The position numbers and the translations under genes were made by a program. Shown here piece by piece: positions 22,805-33,072 of a stretch of 42,682 bases of DNA. Within the stretch, counting starts at the first letter, position 1, and each line of letters begins with the position of its first letter. This stretch comes from Vulcanimicrobiota bacterium (lineage in GTDB: Bacteria; Vulcanimicrobiota; Vulcanimicrobiia; Vulcanimicrobiales; Vulcanimicrobiaceae), in the NCBI GenBank assembly GCA_019235995.1, contig JAFAJV010000001.1, positions 1 through 42,682 on the forward strand, given 5' to 3'. The notes below the pieces were generated by a model. That model searched no databases and had not been told where the DNA came from. It was given only the letters and a program-made list of their open reading frames with translations.

Positions 22805-24130
22805 ATGGCCAAGGCGCGCAGCGTGTATTTTTGCTCGGCATGTGGGTTTGAATCGACGCGCTGGCTCGGGCGCTGCCCACAATGCGAGGCTTGGAACTCC
22901 TTCGACGAACGACCGTATACCATCGCGGCGCGAACCCGCGGCTCCACATCGGCGACCTCACGTGCGATCGGACCGGTCGCCTTACGCGAAGTCGGCTCCG
23001 CCGGCGTCGAGCGCATCTCCGTAGCGATGCCGGAATTCGACGCGGTGCTCGGCGGCGGAATCGTGCGCGGAAGCTTGACCCTCGTAGGCGGGCCGCCGGG
23101 CGCGGGAAAGTCGACGCTGCTGCTGCAGGTCGCGGCGCGTTTGGCAGAGCGCGGCGACGTCATGTACGTCTGCGGCGAAGAGTCGGCCGCGCAGGTGAAG
23201 CTTCGAGCCGAGCGTACGCTGGCCGCGGGCTTCGCGCCGCGACTGCTGGTCTATCCCGAGACGAATTTACGATCCGTGCTGAACGGCCTCGAGCGGCACG
23301 CACCGCTCGCGCTGATCGTGGACTCGATCCAGACCGTGTGGCTGCCCGAATCGGAGTCGTATGCCGGGAGCGTGACGCAGATTCGGGACTGCACGCAGGC
23401 GCTGATGGAGCACGCGAAACGAACCTCTTGTGCAACCTTCATCGTGGGACACGTCACGAAGGACGGCGCGATCGCCGGTCCGCGTCTGCTCGAGCATCTC
23501 GTCGATACCGTGCTGTATTTCGAAGGGGAGACCAGCGGCGAGCACCGCATCCTGCGCGCCTACAAGAACCGCTTCGGCTCGATCGACGAGATCTGCGTCT
23601 TCTCGATGCACGATAGCGGGCTGCGTGAGGTCGCGAATCCGTCCGAGTTCTTCCTCGGCGCGCGGGAGCAAAGACCGAGCGGTTCGTGCGTGGTCGCTTC
23701 GATCGTCGGGTCCCGCCCGGTGCTGATCGAGGTGCAGGCACTCGTCGGAGAGACCAGCTACGGCACCCCGCGGCGGCTCGCGAACAACCTCGATCAGCAG
23801 CGTCTGGCGATGATTCTTGCGGTGCTGGAGCGCCGCGCGGGGTTCGCGCTCGGAGCGCACGACGTGTACGCGTCCGTCGCGGGCGGCCTGCGCGTGAGCG
23901 AGCCGGCGGCCGATCTCGGCATCGCCCTCGCGATCGCGTCGTCGTTTCGCAACGTCGCGATGGCCCCGGGCACCGCCGTCTTCGGAGAGCTCGGACTCTC
24001 CGGCGAGATACGCACGGTCGGCGCAGCCGAGCGCCGCCAGGCTGAGGCGGGTAAGCATGGCTACCGGCACGTGATCTGCCCGGGCAATGCGCGGGACATC
24101 GCCGACGCAATCGCGCGAGCGCTGGGATGA
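22805..24130 (+). CDS. radA: DNA repair protein RadA
   Basis: 441 aa. The zinc finger is C10-x2-C13 and C24-x2-C27, the Walker A is GGPPGAGKS (95-103), the RadA-specific motif KNRFG is in YKNRFGSIDE, and the C-terminal Lon-like domain (from about 300, VYASVAGGLRVSEPAADLG) is complete. RadA is a hexameric ATPase that drives branch migration in recombination. Start ATG has GAGAAGGG upstream. In Bacillus, radA also lies close to the yacL-ispD-ispF genes; here it is displaced and in the opposite strand. Confidence 0.96.
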   Translation: MAKARSVYFCSACGFESTRWLGRCPQCEAWNSFDERPYTIAARTRGSTSATSRAIGPVALREVGSAGVERISVAMPEFDAVLGGGIVRGSLTLVGGPPGAGKSTLLLQVAARLAERGDVMYVCGEESAAQVKLRAERTLAAGFAPRLLVYPETNLRSVLNGLERHAPLALIVDSIQTVWLPESESYAGSVTQIRDCTQALMEHAKRTSCATFIVGHVTKDGAIAGPRLLEHLVDTVLYFEGETSGEHRILRAYKNRFGSIDEICVFSMHDSGLREVANPSEFFLGAREQRPSGSCVVASIVGSRPVLIEVQALVGETSYGTPRRLANNLDQQRLAMILAVLERRAGFALGAHDVYASVAGGLRVSEPAADLGIALAIASSFRNVAMAPGTAVFGELGLSGEIRTVGAAERRQAEAGKHGYRHVICPGNARDIADAIARALG

Positions 24131-24951
24131 CGGGCCAGCTGTTCGAGATCGTTCCCAATCTTTCCGAAGGCCGCGATCCCGAGACCATCGATGCCGCCGC
24201 TGCGGCAGTCGAACGAACCGGAGCACGGCTGATCGACCGCAGCAGCGACGCCGTGCATCACCGCAGCGTGCTGACGGTCGTCGGCAACGCCGATCAAGTC
24301 GTCGCGGCCGCGGTTGCGCTCGCTGGGATCGCCCTCGATCGCATTGACTTGCGCGCTCATCGCGGCGCGCATCCGCGCATCGGCGCGCTCGACGTCCTCC
24401 CATTCGTTCCGCTGATGCGGGCCGGGCTGCCCGAGGCGGTGGCCCTCGCCCATCGCGCGGGCGCCGAGATCTGGCGGCGCTACGGCGTCCCCTCCTTCTA
24501 CTACGGCGCCGCTTCTCGCCGAAGCGAGCGTGCGCTGTTGCCGGACATTCGCCGGAACGCGGATTGGGCGCCCGACGAAGGGGACGTCATGCGCCACCAC
24601 AGCGCCGGCGCGATCGCGATCGGCGCCCGGGACCTTCTGATCGCTTTCAACGTTGAGCTAGAGAGCAACGACCTCGCGGCCGCCGCCGCGATCGCCCGGA
24701 CGATACGCGAGCGCAACGGCGGCTTGCGCTCGCTTCGCGCGCTTGCCTTTCCGCGCGCGGAAGGGCGCGTGCAGGTATCGCTCAACATAACGGATTATGC
24801 TGCAACGCCGCTGTACCGCATCGTCGAGTTGATCCGAGCCTTGGCCGCCGCTCGCGGCATCGAGTTGCTCCGCTGCGAGCTCATCGGATGTCTTCCTTGG
24901 GCGGCGGTCGAGGCGACGGCCGCATACTACTTGGGAGTCTCAAACCTGTGA
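24127..24951 (+). CDS. glutamate formiminotransferase (stand-alone)
   Basis: 274 aa. Both subdomains of the formiminotransferase are seen: the N-terminal EIVPNLSEGRDPETI and HRGAHPRIGALDVLPFVP (containing the catalytic His region), and a C-terminal part with VQVSLNITDYAATPLY and CELIGCLPWAAV. It transfers the formimino group from formiminoglutamate to tetrahydrofolate in histidine breakdown. The cyclodeaminase domain found in mammalian FTCD is missing and no separate gene for it, nor hut genes, is seen nearby. The ATG overlaps the radA stop (ATGA), and the M16 gene follows by GTGA. Confidence 0.88.
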   Translation: MTGQLFEIVPNLSEGRDPETIDAAAAAVERTGARLIDRSSDAVHHRSVLTVVGNADQVVAAAVALAGIALDRIDLRAHRGAHPRIGALDVLPFVPLMRAGLPEAVALAHRAGAEIWRRYGVPSFYYGAASRRSERALLPDIRRNADWAPDEGDVMRHHSAGAIAIGARDLLIAFNVELESNDLAAAAAIARTIRERNGGLRSLRALAFPRAEGRVQVSLNITDYAATPLYRIVELIRALAAARGIELLRCELIGCLPWAAVEATAAYYLGVSNL

Positions 24952-27638
24952 CCGCTCATAGATTGACCGTGCTGATCGCGTTCGCAGCGGCGCTTGCATT
25001 ACCGCAGGCCGCGGCCGCGCAGAAGGGGCCCGGCGACGCGGGCATCTTCACGACGACGCTGCACAACGGGCTCCGCGTCGTGGTCGTCGAGGACCGCGCC
25101 GCGCCGGTCGTGCAGACGGGTGTTTGGTATGGGTTCGGCTCGCTGCAGGAGACGCCCGGTAAGACGGGCCTCGCTCACGCGCTCGAGCACATGCTCTTCC
25201 GGGGAACGCCGGAGGTGTCGTCGGGCGGTCTCGACGACGTCGTGGCCCGGCTCGGCGCGCGCATGAACGGCGAGACGAACTACGACTTCACGCAGTTCTA
25301 CTTTGTGATGCCGGCCGACAAACTCGACGTCGCGCTGTACATCGACGCCGACCGCATGCAGCACGCGTCGTTGCGCGCGTCGGATTGGGCCATCGAGCGC
25401 AACGCCGTGCTCAACGAGATCGACGGAGATGCCAGCTCGCCGTTCTTCAACCTCCTCGCTCGCGTCCGCGAGGCGGCATTCCCGGGGCAGCCAAGCGGAC
25501 GGACGCCGCTCGGTAATCGGGCGGACGTCGCTCGCGCGACCGTCGCCGACATCGCGCGCTACTACCAAGAGTGGTACGCGCCGAACAACGCCACCCTCGT
25601 CATCGCCGGCGACGTCAATCACGCCATCGCCTTCGCCAAGGCGCAGCGCTACTTCGGCGCCATTCCGCCGAAGAAGCTGCCCGCGTGGTCCAAGGCGACC
25701 CCGGTGCCGGCGCACGGCCGGACCGTCGAGGCGCAGTTTCCGTTCCCGTTCGAGATCCTCGACCTCGCGTATTCGATCCCCGGCGACACGCAGCACGGAG
25801 AGCCCGCGGTGAGCACGCTCGCGACGCTCATCGAAAACCAGCGCTCGCCCTTCTATCACGCGCTCGTGGAGAGCAACATCGCGCTCGCCATCGAGGCGAA
25901 TGCCGATACGCAGCTACGCGGGGGCCTGCTGCACGTGTTCATCGTGCTCGACCCGGGCCGCACCGGCAGCGAGGCGCAGCGGGTCTTCCAGTCAACGCTG
26001 AACTCCGTGCTGCAGAGCGGCTTCGATCCAGACCTCGTCGTCGCGGCGAAGCGGCTGACGATCGCGGAGCGCTTGTTCGCCGCGGACTCAATCGGCGGGA
26101 TCGGGGATCTCGCCGGCTACACGTACGGAATCGTCGGTGAAAAGATCGCGGACGAGGACTCGCGGCTTGCGGCCTTGACCGACGCCGACCTCCTCGCCGC
26201 CGCGCGCGGCTATCTGAGCCGCCCGACCGTCGTCGGCCACCTGACCCCCAACGAGAGTCCGCCGCGCGGGAACTCGCAAAAGAGCACCGCCGAGGCCAGC
26301 GACGACTTTTCGAAGCGCGTGCCGAACGGCCCGATCGTTACGCCGGCTTGGGTGGCGAAGGCGGTGCGCACACCGACGGCCGCGCGCAGCGTGCTCGACC
26401 CGGTCGAGTTTACGCTTCCGAACGGACTGCGTGTGATCGTGCAGACGAAGACGGACCGGCCGACGTTCGTTTTGCGCGGCGAGATCGCCTCATCGCCGGC
26501 ATTCGAGCCGGCGGGGAAACAGGGAATCATCCGGCTCGCCTCATCGGTCGCCGACTACGGAAGCGAGAACTACCCGTTCGCACAGCGCCGCAAGGCGACG
26601 GACGAGATGGGCGCACTGGTCGAAACGGGTCGCGAATTCTCCGCGCAAGGCGAGACCGCCGACTTCGAGCGAATCGTCCGGATCGTCGCGGATGGCGAGG
26701 CGAATCCGACGTTCGCGGATCCCTGGCTGGGGATTGAACGGGCACAGCTCGCCAACAGCCTCCAATCCGAGGGCAACATCTCGGGCGTGATGATCGATCG
26801 CGCGTACGACCGGCTGCTGCTAGCCAGCGACGATCCGTCGCTGCGGCAGCCGACGCCGCCCAGCGTGCAGGGAATCACGCGCGACGATCTGCTCGCCTAT
26901 GCGAAGGCGTACTGGCGGCCCGACCTCACGACCGTCGCCGTCGTTGGGAACCTCACGCCGCAGCGCGTCCGCAGCGCGCTCGACTCTGCGTTCGGGTCGT
27001 GGCAGTCCGGCGGCGCCCGCCCGGACCCGCGCCTCATGCCCATGCCTCCCGCGTCGACGGGTCACGACTACATCGGCACGGCGGCCAACCAAGTCTACAT
27101 TCGGCTGGGGCAGCCGGCAATCTCGCGTTCGAATCGCGACTACGACACGTTCCTCGTGCTCAATCAGATTCTCGGCGGCAGCGGCGCCTTCGAATCGCGG
27201 CTGTGGCAGGAGCTGCGGCAGAAGCGCGGGCTGGTCTATAACGTCAACAGCGAGCTCGACGCCGACGCGGATCGCGGCGATTTTCGCGTCGAGCTCAACG
27301 CGTCGCCCGACCGCGTGGTAGAAGCGGTCGAGCTCGTCCGGCGCGAGCTCGAGCGTCTCCAGAACGAACCGGTCACGGAGACCGAGCTTCAAGAGGCCAA
27401 GGCGCGCTTGGTCGGCAACGCGCTGCTCGATGAGGCGTCATCCAACGGGCAAGCGAAGCAGTTGATCGACATCGCCGTCAACGATCTCCCGCTCGACTAC
27501 TACCGCACGCTCAACGAGCGCTTCTCGCAGATCACCGCGACTGACGTCCAGCGGGTGGCGCGGGCCTACTTGCGGCCCAGCCGCCTGGTCGAAGTCTACG
27601 CCGGACCGGCCGGTCCGTGGTCGTACCACACGATATGA
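24948..27638 (+). CDS. exported two-domain M16 zinc metalloprotease
   Basis: 896 aa from the GTG at 24948, which overlaps the ftcD stop (GTGA) and directly gives a signal peptide (about residues 1-24, ending AAAAQ). The zinc motif is inverted HxxEH: H77, E80, H81 in HALEHMLF, with E157 a likely third ligand (RNAVLNEID). Two M16 catalytic-type and two M16-C domains follow one another; the second copy (from about residue 485, EFTLPNGLRVIV) lacks HxxEH and is probably non-catalytic, as in two-half-pitrilysins such as PqqL. It likely degrades peptides outside the cytoplasm. The gene is coupled to the aldehyde dehydrogenase by ATGA. Confidence 0.92.
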   Translation: MTAHRLTVLIAFAAALALPQAAAAQKGPGDAGIFTTTLHNGLRVVVVEDRAAPVVQTGVWYGFGSLQETPGKTGLAHALEHMLFRGTPEVSSGGLDDVVARLGARMNGETNYDFTQFYFVMPADKLDVALYIDADRMQHASLRASDWAIERNAVLNEIDGDASSPFFNLLARVREAAFPGQPSGRTPLGNRADVARATVADIARYYQEWYAPNNATLVIAGDVNHAIAFAKAQRYFGAIPPKKLPAWSKATPVPAHGRTVEAQFPFPFEILDLAYSIPGDTQHGEPAVSTLATLIENQRSPFYHALVESNIALAIEANADTQLRGGLLHVFIVLDPGRTGSEAQRVFQSTLNSVLQSGFDPDLVVAAKRLTIAERLFAADSIGGIGDLAGYTYGIVGEKIADEDSRLAALTDADLLAAARGYLSRPTVVGHLTPNESPPRGNSQKSTAEASDDFSKRVPNGPIVTPAWVAKAVRTPTAARSVLDPVEFTLPNGLRVIVQTKTDRPTFVLRGEIASSPAFEPAGKQGIIRLASSVADYGSENYPFAQRRKATDEMGALVETGREFSAQGETADFERIVRIVADGEANPTFADPWLGIERAQLANSLQSEGNISGVMIDRAYDRLLLASDDPSLRQPTPPSVQGITRDDLLAYAKAYWRPDLTTVAVVGNLTPQRVRSALDSAFGSWQSGGARPDPRLMPMPPASTGHDYIGTAANQVYIRLGQPAISRSNRDYDTFLVLNQILGGSGAFESRLWQELRQKRGLVYNVNSELDADADRGDFRVELNASPDRVVEAVELVRRELERLQNEPVTETELQEAKARLVGNALLDEASSNGQAKQLIDIAVNDLPLDYYRTLNERFSQITATDVQRVARAYLRPSRLVEVYAGPAGPWSYHTI

Positions 27639-28996
27639 TCGTAACGATCGATCCTACCACCGGAGACGTGATCGAACGCATCCCGCCGATGGACCCCGCG
27701 CAGATCGACGCGAGGCTCGACGCCGCCGCAAGTGCCGCCCGCGCGTGGGGACATGAATCGTTCGAGGATCGCGCCGCGCTCCTGCGCTCGGTTGCGCGCC
27801 GACTGCGTGAGGAAAATGGCTCGCTCGCCGCAACGGCCGTGCGCGAGATGGGCAAGCCGATCGCCCAGGCGCGGGCTGAGGTAGAGAAGTGCGCCTGGGC
27901 GCTCGATTACTTTGCGGAGCACGGCGCGGCGATGCTCGCGCCGCAGGACGCACCCTCCAACGCCGCGCGCAGCTACGTCGCGTTCCGTCCACTGGGCGTG
28001 CTCCTCGCGATCATGCCTTGGAACTTTCCGTACTGGCAGGTCTTCCGCGCGGCGGCACCCGCGCTCGTGGCGGGCAACGCCGTGTTGCTTAAACACGCCG
28101 CCAACACGACGCGATGCGCCCTCGAGATCGCGCGCATCTTCGACGACGCCGGCGCACCCGAGGGGCTCTTCGGCGTTCTGCTCGCGCGTGGCGAGGAGAT
28201 CGATCGAATCGTGGAAGATCCGCGTATCGCCGCGGTCACGCTTACCGGAAGCGAGCGCGCCGGCGCGGCCGTGGCCGCTGCCGCCGGCAAGGCCTTGAAG
28301 AAATGCGTGCTCGAGCTCGGTGGATCGGATCCCTTCGTCGTCCTAGCCGACGCCGATCTCGCCGCGGCTGCGACGACCGCCGTCAAGGCGCGCTTTCAGA
28401 ACAACGGCGAAAGCTGCATCGCCGCGAAGCGCTTCATCGTCGAGGCGCCGCTCTACGATGAGTTCTTACGGCGGTTCGTCGAGCTCGCCGCCGCCCAGGT
28501 CGTCGGTAACCCGATGGAGGAGCGCGTGCAGATCGGCCCCTGCGCACGCGCGGACTTGCGAGACACGGTACACCAACAGGTTTCCGAGACGGTCGCGCAG
28601 GGCGCGCGCGCGGCGCTGGGCGGCACGGTCGGTGATGGGCGCGGCTTCTTTTATGATCCGACGATCGTTGCGGACGTCGTCCCCGGCATGCGCATGTTCG
28701 ACGAGGAAGTCTTCGGGCCGGCGGCGGCCGTGGTGCGCGCGAGCGACCGCGAACACGCGCTCGGGCTCGCTAATCACTCTTCGTTCGGACTTGGCTCGAG
28801 CGTATGGACCCGCGACGTGGCCGGCGCCGAAGACTTTGGCGCGCGGGTCGAGGCCGGCGCCGTCTTCGTCAACGGCATGGTCGCGAGCGATCCGCGTTTA
28901 CCCTTCGGCGGCGTCAAGAAGAGCGGCTACGGCCGCGAGCTCTCCGCATTCGGCATCCACGAGTTCGTCAACATTCAAACCGTCTGGATCGCCTGA
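27635..28996 (+). CDS. NAD(P)-dependent aldehyde dehydrogenase, succinate-semialdehyde type
   Basis: 453 aa from ATG 27635 (ATGA overlap with the peptidase gene). The family residues are N130 in MPWNFP, E227 in LELGGSDPF and the nucleophile C261 in NNGESCIAAKR. Length and the sequence GESCIAAKR (instead of GQVCT) fit the short Sad/GabD1-like group that oxidises succinate semialdehyde. Other aldehydes are possible. Its 3' end overlaps the convergent aminotransferase by 22 bp. No gabT or other GABA gene is nearby. Confidence 0.88.
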   Translation: MIVTIDPTTGDVIERIPPMDPAQIDARLDAAASAARAWGHESFEDRAALLRSVARRLREENGSLAATAVREMGKPIAQARAEVEKCAWALDYFAEHGAAMLAPQDAPSNAARSYVAFRPLGVLLAIMPWNFPYWQVFRAAAPALVAGNAVLLKHAANTTRCALEIARIFDDAGAPEGLFGVLLARGEEIDRIVEDPRIAAVTLTGSERAGAAVAAAAGKALKKCVLELGGSDPFVVLADADLAAAATTAVKARFQNNGESCIAAKRFIVEAPLYDEFLRRFVELAAAQVVGNPMEERVQIGPCARADLRDTVHQQVSETVAQGARAALGGTVGDGRGFFYDPTIVADVVPGMRMFDEEVFGPAAAVVRASDREHALGLANHSSFGLGSSVWTRDVAGAEDFGARVEAGAVFVNGMVASDPRLPFGGVKKSGYGRELSAFGIHEFVNIQTVWIA

Positions 28997-30123
28997 GCCC
29001 TATTCCGGCAGTAGTCGGCGATGCGCAGGATGCCCTCGCGAACGCGCTCCGCGGGCGCGACCCAGCTGAGACGCAGCCATCCTTCCATGCATTGCCCGAA
29101 GGCGACGCCGGGAATCGCGACGACGTCGTGGCGCTCGATCAGCTCCTCGGCCGCCCGATGCGAGGGCGTCCCATCGGGCAAGCGCACGCAGACGTAAAAG
29201 GCACCCTCCGGCGCGACGAAGCGCAGGCCGGACTCCCGCAGCGCCGCCAGCAACTCCACCCGGCGCTCGCGATACCACGCCGCGTGCTCTTGCAGCCCGC
29301 CGGGCGTGTTGAAGACGTCGAGCGCGACGTGCTGCGCGAACGTATCGGCGCACGACGTCGCCCATGCGTGCACCTTGATCGCCTGCGCGACGAAGTCGGC
29401 CGGCCCGAGGATCCACCCGAGCCGCAGGCCGGTGAGCGCGTTGCTCTTGCTCAACGAATTCGTGACGATCGTGTGCGCATAGATCTGCGCGAAATACCCG
29501 GCGCTCTCGGTGAAGGTCTGCTCGCGGTAGATCTCGTCGTGAACGATCCAGATCGGGTCGCCCTCACGGCGCTCGAGCGCGCGGGCGAGAGTCTCGGCGG
29601 CGGCGAGCGAAACGACGCGCGCCGTCGGGTTGCAAGGCGAGCAGAGCACGATGGCGCGCGTGCGTTCGCCGATCGCCGCCGCGATGCGCTCCGGATCGAA
29701 CGCGAAATCCTCGTCCCGGCTCATCGCGACGCTCCGGGCCGCCGTCCCTTCGAGCGCCGCCATCTTGGCATACGACGGAAACGCCGGCTCGACGATCAGC
29801 AGCTCGTCGTGCGACGGATCGAGGAGCGTCTTGAGCACGACGTACATCGCTTCTTGCGATCCTACCGTGACGCACACGTTCCGGCTGTGCTCCCTGTCGG
29901 GGTAGGAGTAGTGGCGCGCGATGCGGTCGCGCAACGCGGAGTCGCCGGCGTTGGGTGTGTACCTCAGACCATGCTCGCTTACGTGCCGCAGCGCGTGCTC
30001 CAGGTGCTCGCGACGGGGGCGCAGCGTCGGCTCGCCAAGGCCGAGATCGATTGACGACGCTCGCTTCTTCGAGGCGATCTCGCGAATCAGCGATGCGCTA
30101 ATGTTGAGGACGCGAGGGTTCAT
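28975..30123 (-). CDS. class I/II aminotransferase (possible DapC role)
   Basis: 382 aa from ATG 30123 (MNPRVLNIS). PLP-fold type I: substrate-binding IDLGLGEPTLRP, cofactor Asn in SPCNPTARV, DEIYRE, and the Schiff-base Lys in NSLSKSNALTGLRLGW. The ATG overlaps the dapD stop (ATGA), so the two are co-translated. DapD makes N-succinyl-2-amino-6-oxopimelate, and the next step is a transamination (DapC), so DapC is a sensible inference. Sequence alone cannot separate it from aspartate or aromatic aminotransferases of the same fold. Start was chosen because earlier frame sequence lies inside dapD. Confidence 0.85.
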   Translation of the reverse strand: MNPRVLNISASLIREIASKKRASSIDLGLGEPTLRPRREHLEHALRHVSEHGLRYTPNAGDSALRDRIARHYSYPDREHSRNVCVTVGSQEAMYVVLKTLLDPSHDELLIVEPAFPSYAKMAALEGTAARSVAMSRDEDFAFDPERIAAAIGERTRAIVLCSPCNPTARVVSLAAAETLARALERREGDPIWIVHDEIYREQTFTESAGYFAQIYAHTIVTNSLSKSNALTGLRLGWILGPADFVAQAIKVHAWATSCADTFAQHVALDVFNTPGGLQEHAAWYRERRVELLAALRESGLRFVAPEGAFYVCVRLPDGTPSHRAAEELIERHDVVAIPGVAFGQCMEGWLRLSWVAPAERVREGILRIADYCRNRAQAIQTV

Positions 30124-30947
30124 GTTGCGAGCTCGAATTCCCGCAGCGCGGCGTTCAGCGACACCTTGAGGTCCGTCGCTTCGCCACGGGTCCCGACGAT
30201 CAGGGCGCATGGCGTTGCATATTCGCCGGACGCGAACCGCTTCGGCAGGACGCCCGGGATCAAGACGGCGCGCGCCGGCACGCGCCCCTTCGTGATCGAT
30301 GGCTCGCTCCCGCGTACGTCGACGATCGGAGTGCTGGCCGTCAGCACGACGCCGGCGCCGAGCACCGCTTCACGCTCAACGCGCACGCCCTCGACGATGA
30401 TGCACCGGGATCCGACGAACGCGCCGTCCTCTACGATGACCGGCGCCGCCTGCGGCGGCTCGAGCACGCCGCCGATTCCCACGCCTCCGGACAGATGTAC
30501 GCCGCGGCCGATCTGCGCGCACGATCCGACCGTTGCCCACGTGTCGATCATGCTGTCTTCACCGACGTAGGCGCCGATGTTCACGAAACCCGGCATCAGG
30601 ATCACGCCGCGTCCGAGGAAGCTCCCGTAGCGAGCCACGCCCGGCGGCACGCAGCGAACGCCAAGCTTCTTGTAATTGCGCTTCACGGGAAGCTTGTCGA
30701 AGAAGACGAGGCCGTCGCCGCTCCGATCGCCGATCCAGTCGATCTTCCGCCGCCGGAAGTAGAGCAGGATCGCCGACTTCAACCATGCGTTGGTCACCCA
30801 GTCGCCGTCCCGCGGCTCGGCCACGCGAACCTCGCCCTCGTCCAGCATCGCGATCGCCTGGTCGACGGCACGACCGGACCGCCCGCGCACGTCCGCATCG
30901 CCGCGTTCGAGTGAAGCGATCCGAACTTGCAGCTCTTCTAGCGTCAC
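30120..30947 (-). CDS. dapD: 2,3,4,5-tetrahydropyridine-2,6-dicarboxylate N-succinyltransferase
   Basis: 275 aa. It succinylates tetrahydrodipicolinate using succinyl-CoA in the lysine/diaminopimelate pathway. The N-terminal helical part has LKSAILLYFRRRKID, the left-handed beta-helix runs from about residue 100 (GVARYGSFLGRGVILMPGFV) with hexapeptide repeats, and YVGEDSMIDTWATVGSCAQIG and GGVGIGGVLEPPQ are the DapD signatures. The chain length is standard. Start is GTG or ATG near 30947. It is divergent from tkt across a 112-bp gap. Confidence 0.93.
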   Translation of the reverse strand: MTLEELQVRIASLERGDADVRGRSGRAVDQAIAMLDEGEVRVAEPRDGDWVTNAWLKSAILLYFRRRKIDWIGDRSGDGLVFFDKLPVKRNYKKLGVRCVPPGVARYGSFLGRGVILMPGFVNIGAYVGEDSMIDTWATVGSCAQIGRGVHLSGGVGIGGVLEPPQAAPVIVEDGAFVGSRCIIVEGVRVEREAVLGAGVVLTASTPIVDVRGSEPSITKGRVPARAVLIPGVLPKRFASGEYATPCALIVGTRGEATDLKVSLNAALREFELAT

Positions 30948-31059
30948 CGGGCCAGTGCTACGGCGCCGGGTAAGCCTGCCCCCGCCCGCGGCTGGAGCTA
31001 CAGGGGCGGGTATGCCTCGGAGCGCATAATCCTAGGCCTCCAGCGCGAAAGGAGTTTCC
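30948..31059. promoter_or_regulatory. divergent dapD/tkt intergenic region with a short stem
   Basis: 112 bp. CCCGCCC (30981-30987) can pair with GGGCGGG (31004-31010). The near direct repeats GGTAAGCCT and GGTATGCCT flank it. A -10-like CATAAT lies at 31025-31030 without a good -35. The tkt ribosome site AAAGGAG is five bases before its GTG start. Promoters for both genes must lie here, but I cannot place them securely. Confidence 0.4.
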
Positions 31060-33063
31060 GTGTCCAATTCGCCGAGCGACGAACAACGCATCAACGCCAT
31101 CCGTTTTCTCGCGGTCGATGCCGTCCAAGAGGCTAACTCGGGCCACCCCGGCATGCCCATGGGCGCCGCTGCCATGGCCTACACGCTGTGGACGCGCCAC
31201 CTGCACTTCAACCCAAGTGATCCGGACTGGCTGAACCGCGATCGTTTCGTCCTCTCCGCGGGGCACGGGTCGATGTTGCTTTACGCGCTGCTCTACTTGA
31301 CCGGTTACGATCTCACGCTCGACGACATCAAGAACTTTCGTCAGCTCGACAGCAAGACGCCGGGACATCCGGAGGCTGAGCGAACGCCGGGAGTCGAGGC
31401 GACGACCGGACCGCTCGGTCAGGGAATCGCCGACGCCGTCGGCATGGCGATCGCCGAGGCGCACCTCGGAGCGGTATACAATCGTTCCGATCAATCGATC
31501 GTCGACCATTTTACGTACTGCCTCTGCGGCGACGGCGATCTTATGGAAGGCATTAGCCAGGAGGCCCTCTCGCTGGCCGGGCACTTGAAGCTCGGCAAGC
31601 TGATCGTCTTTTACGACGACAACCTCGTCTCGCTCGCCGGTCCCACCGACGTCACGTTTACCGACGACCCGGTCGCGCGCTTTGACGCGAGCGGCTGGCA
31701 CACGCAGTTGATCGACGTCGATCACGGCAACGACGTCGACGCGATCGACCAGGCGATCACGGTCGCGAAGAACGTCACGGACCGGCCGTCGTTCATCGCG
31801 GTGCGGACTCACATCGGATATGGCTCGCCGCGGCAAGACAACTATCTCGCGCACGGCGAGGCGCTCGGGCCGGAGAACGTCACGAAGGCCAAGGAGTTTC
31901 TGGGGTGGCCGCTCCAGCCGGATTTCTACGTGCCGGAAGACGTCCTGCGCTTCTATCGCGAGGTGGGCGAGAAGGGCTCCCGCCTCGAGGCGCAGTGGCA
32001 AGCGACCTACAATGCGTGGAAGCGCGCGAACCCGGAGCTCGGCGCAACCCTCGAGCGAGCGCTGCGCAAAGAGATGCCCGCGAATTTGCCCTGGCCGACG
32101 TTCACGGCCGAGAACGGCAACGTTGCAACGCGCGACGCCGGAGGAACCGTGATGAACGCCATCGCCGTGTCGCTCCCCGAGCTCGTCGGGGGCTCCGCGG
32201 ACTTGGATCCGTCGACGAAGACCTACCTTAAGAACTGCGGCGACTTCGAGTCGGGGAATTACGCGGGGCGCAACATTCATTACGGCGTGCGCGAGCACGC
32301 CATGGTGGCGGCCACCAGCGGCATCTCGCTGCACGGAGGCCTGCTGCCCTTCGCGGCGACGTTCTTCAACTTCTTAGACTACTGCAAGCCCGCGGTGCGC
32401 CTCGCGTGTCTTATGAAGATCCGCGCGATCTACGTCTTCACGCACGATTCCGTCTTTCTCGGCGAGGACGGCCCGACACACGAGCCGATCGAACAGCTCG
32501 CCATGCTGCGAGCGACCCCCAACTGTTACGTCGTGCGCCCGGCCGACGCGATCGAGACGCTCGAGGCGTGGAAGCTCGCCGTCGCGAGCAAAGATGCCCC
32601 CTGGGCGCTCGTGCTCACCCGGCAGAAGGTGCCGTTCCTGGGCGCGCGCGACGCCGCGGTCGGCAAGGGCGCGTACGTCATCGCGGATGCGGAGGGCGGC
32701 CGGCCCGAGCTCATCCTCATCGCGACCGGCTCCGAGGTCGCCCTCGCGATCGACGCAAAAAAGATCGTCGATGCGAAGGGCGTTCGGACGCGCGTCGTTT
32801 CCATGCCCTGCTGGCGGCTGTTCGACGAACAACCCCAGTCGTATCGAGACGAGGTCTTGCCCCCGGCGATTGCCGCGCGAATGTCGATCGAGGCCGCGGC
32901 GACCCTCGGCTGGTCGAAATACGTCGGTGACCACGGGTTCGCGTTCGGAATCGATGAGTTCGGCCGGTCGGCGCCGGCCGCGGCCATCGCTAACGCGTTC
33001 GGCTTCACCCCGGAAAACGTCGCCGACGTAGCGCTGCAAAAATTCGCTTTAGCTGCCCATTAG
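31060..33063 (+). CDS. tkt: transketolase
   Basis: 667 aa, full length. It moves two-carbon units between sugar phosphates with thiamine diphosphate. Key parts: [11 protein letters not shown], the ThDP motif GDGDLMEG with DN 25-30 residues on (DDNLVSLAG), the pyrimidine domain with [19 protein letters not shown] and the C-terminal domain from about residue 530. Start is GTG with AAAGGAG five bases before. tal-pgi follows nine bases later with its own AGGAG, so the two form an operon for the non-oxidative pentose pathway. Confidence 0.96.
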   Translation: MSNSPSDEQRINAIRFLAVDAVQEANSGHPGMPMGAAAMAYTLWTRHLHFNPSDPDWLNRDRFVLSAGHGSMLLYALLYLTGYDLTLDDIKNFRQLDSKTPGHPEAERTPGVEATTGPLGQGIADAVGMAIAEAHLGAVYNRSDQSIVDHFTYCLCGDGDLMEGISQEALSLAGHLKLGKLIVFYDDNLVSLAGPTDVTFTDDPVARFDASGWHTQLIDVDHGNDVDAIDQAITVAKNVTDRPSFIAVRTHIGYGSPRQDNYLAHGEALGPENVTKAKEFLGWPLQPDFYVPEDVLRFYREVGEKGSRLEAQWQATYNAWKRANPELGATLERALRKEMPANLPWPTFTAENGNVATRDAGGTVMNAIAVSLPELVGGSADLDPSTKTYLKNCGDFESGNYAGRNIHYGVREHAMVAATSGISLHGGLLPFAATFFNFLDYCKPAVRLACLMKIRAIYVFTHDSVFLGEDGPTHEPIEQLAMLRATPNCYVVRPADAIETLEAWKLAVASKDAPWALVLTRQKVPFLGARDAAVGKGAYVIADAEGGRPELILIATGSEVALAIDAKKIVDAKGVRTRVVSMPCWRLFDEQPQSYRDEVLPPAIAARMSIEAAATLGWSKYVGDHGFAFGIDEFGRSAPAAAIANAFGFTPENVADVALQKFALAAH

Positions 33064-33072
33064 GAGACGACC

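Noticed and set aside
30973-31016. GC-rich stem between dapD and tkt as a riboswitch or terminator
   Set aside because: Only seven base pairs, no U-run and no recognised aptamer; noted just as intergenic structure.
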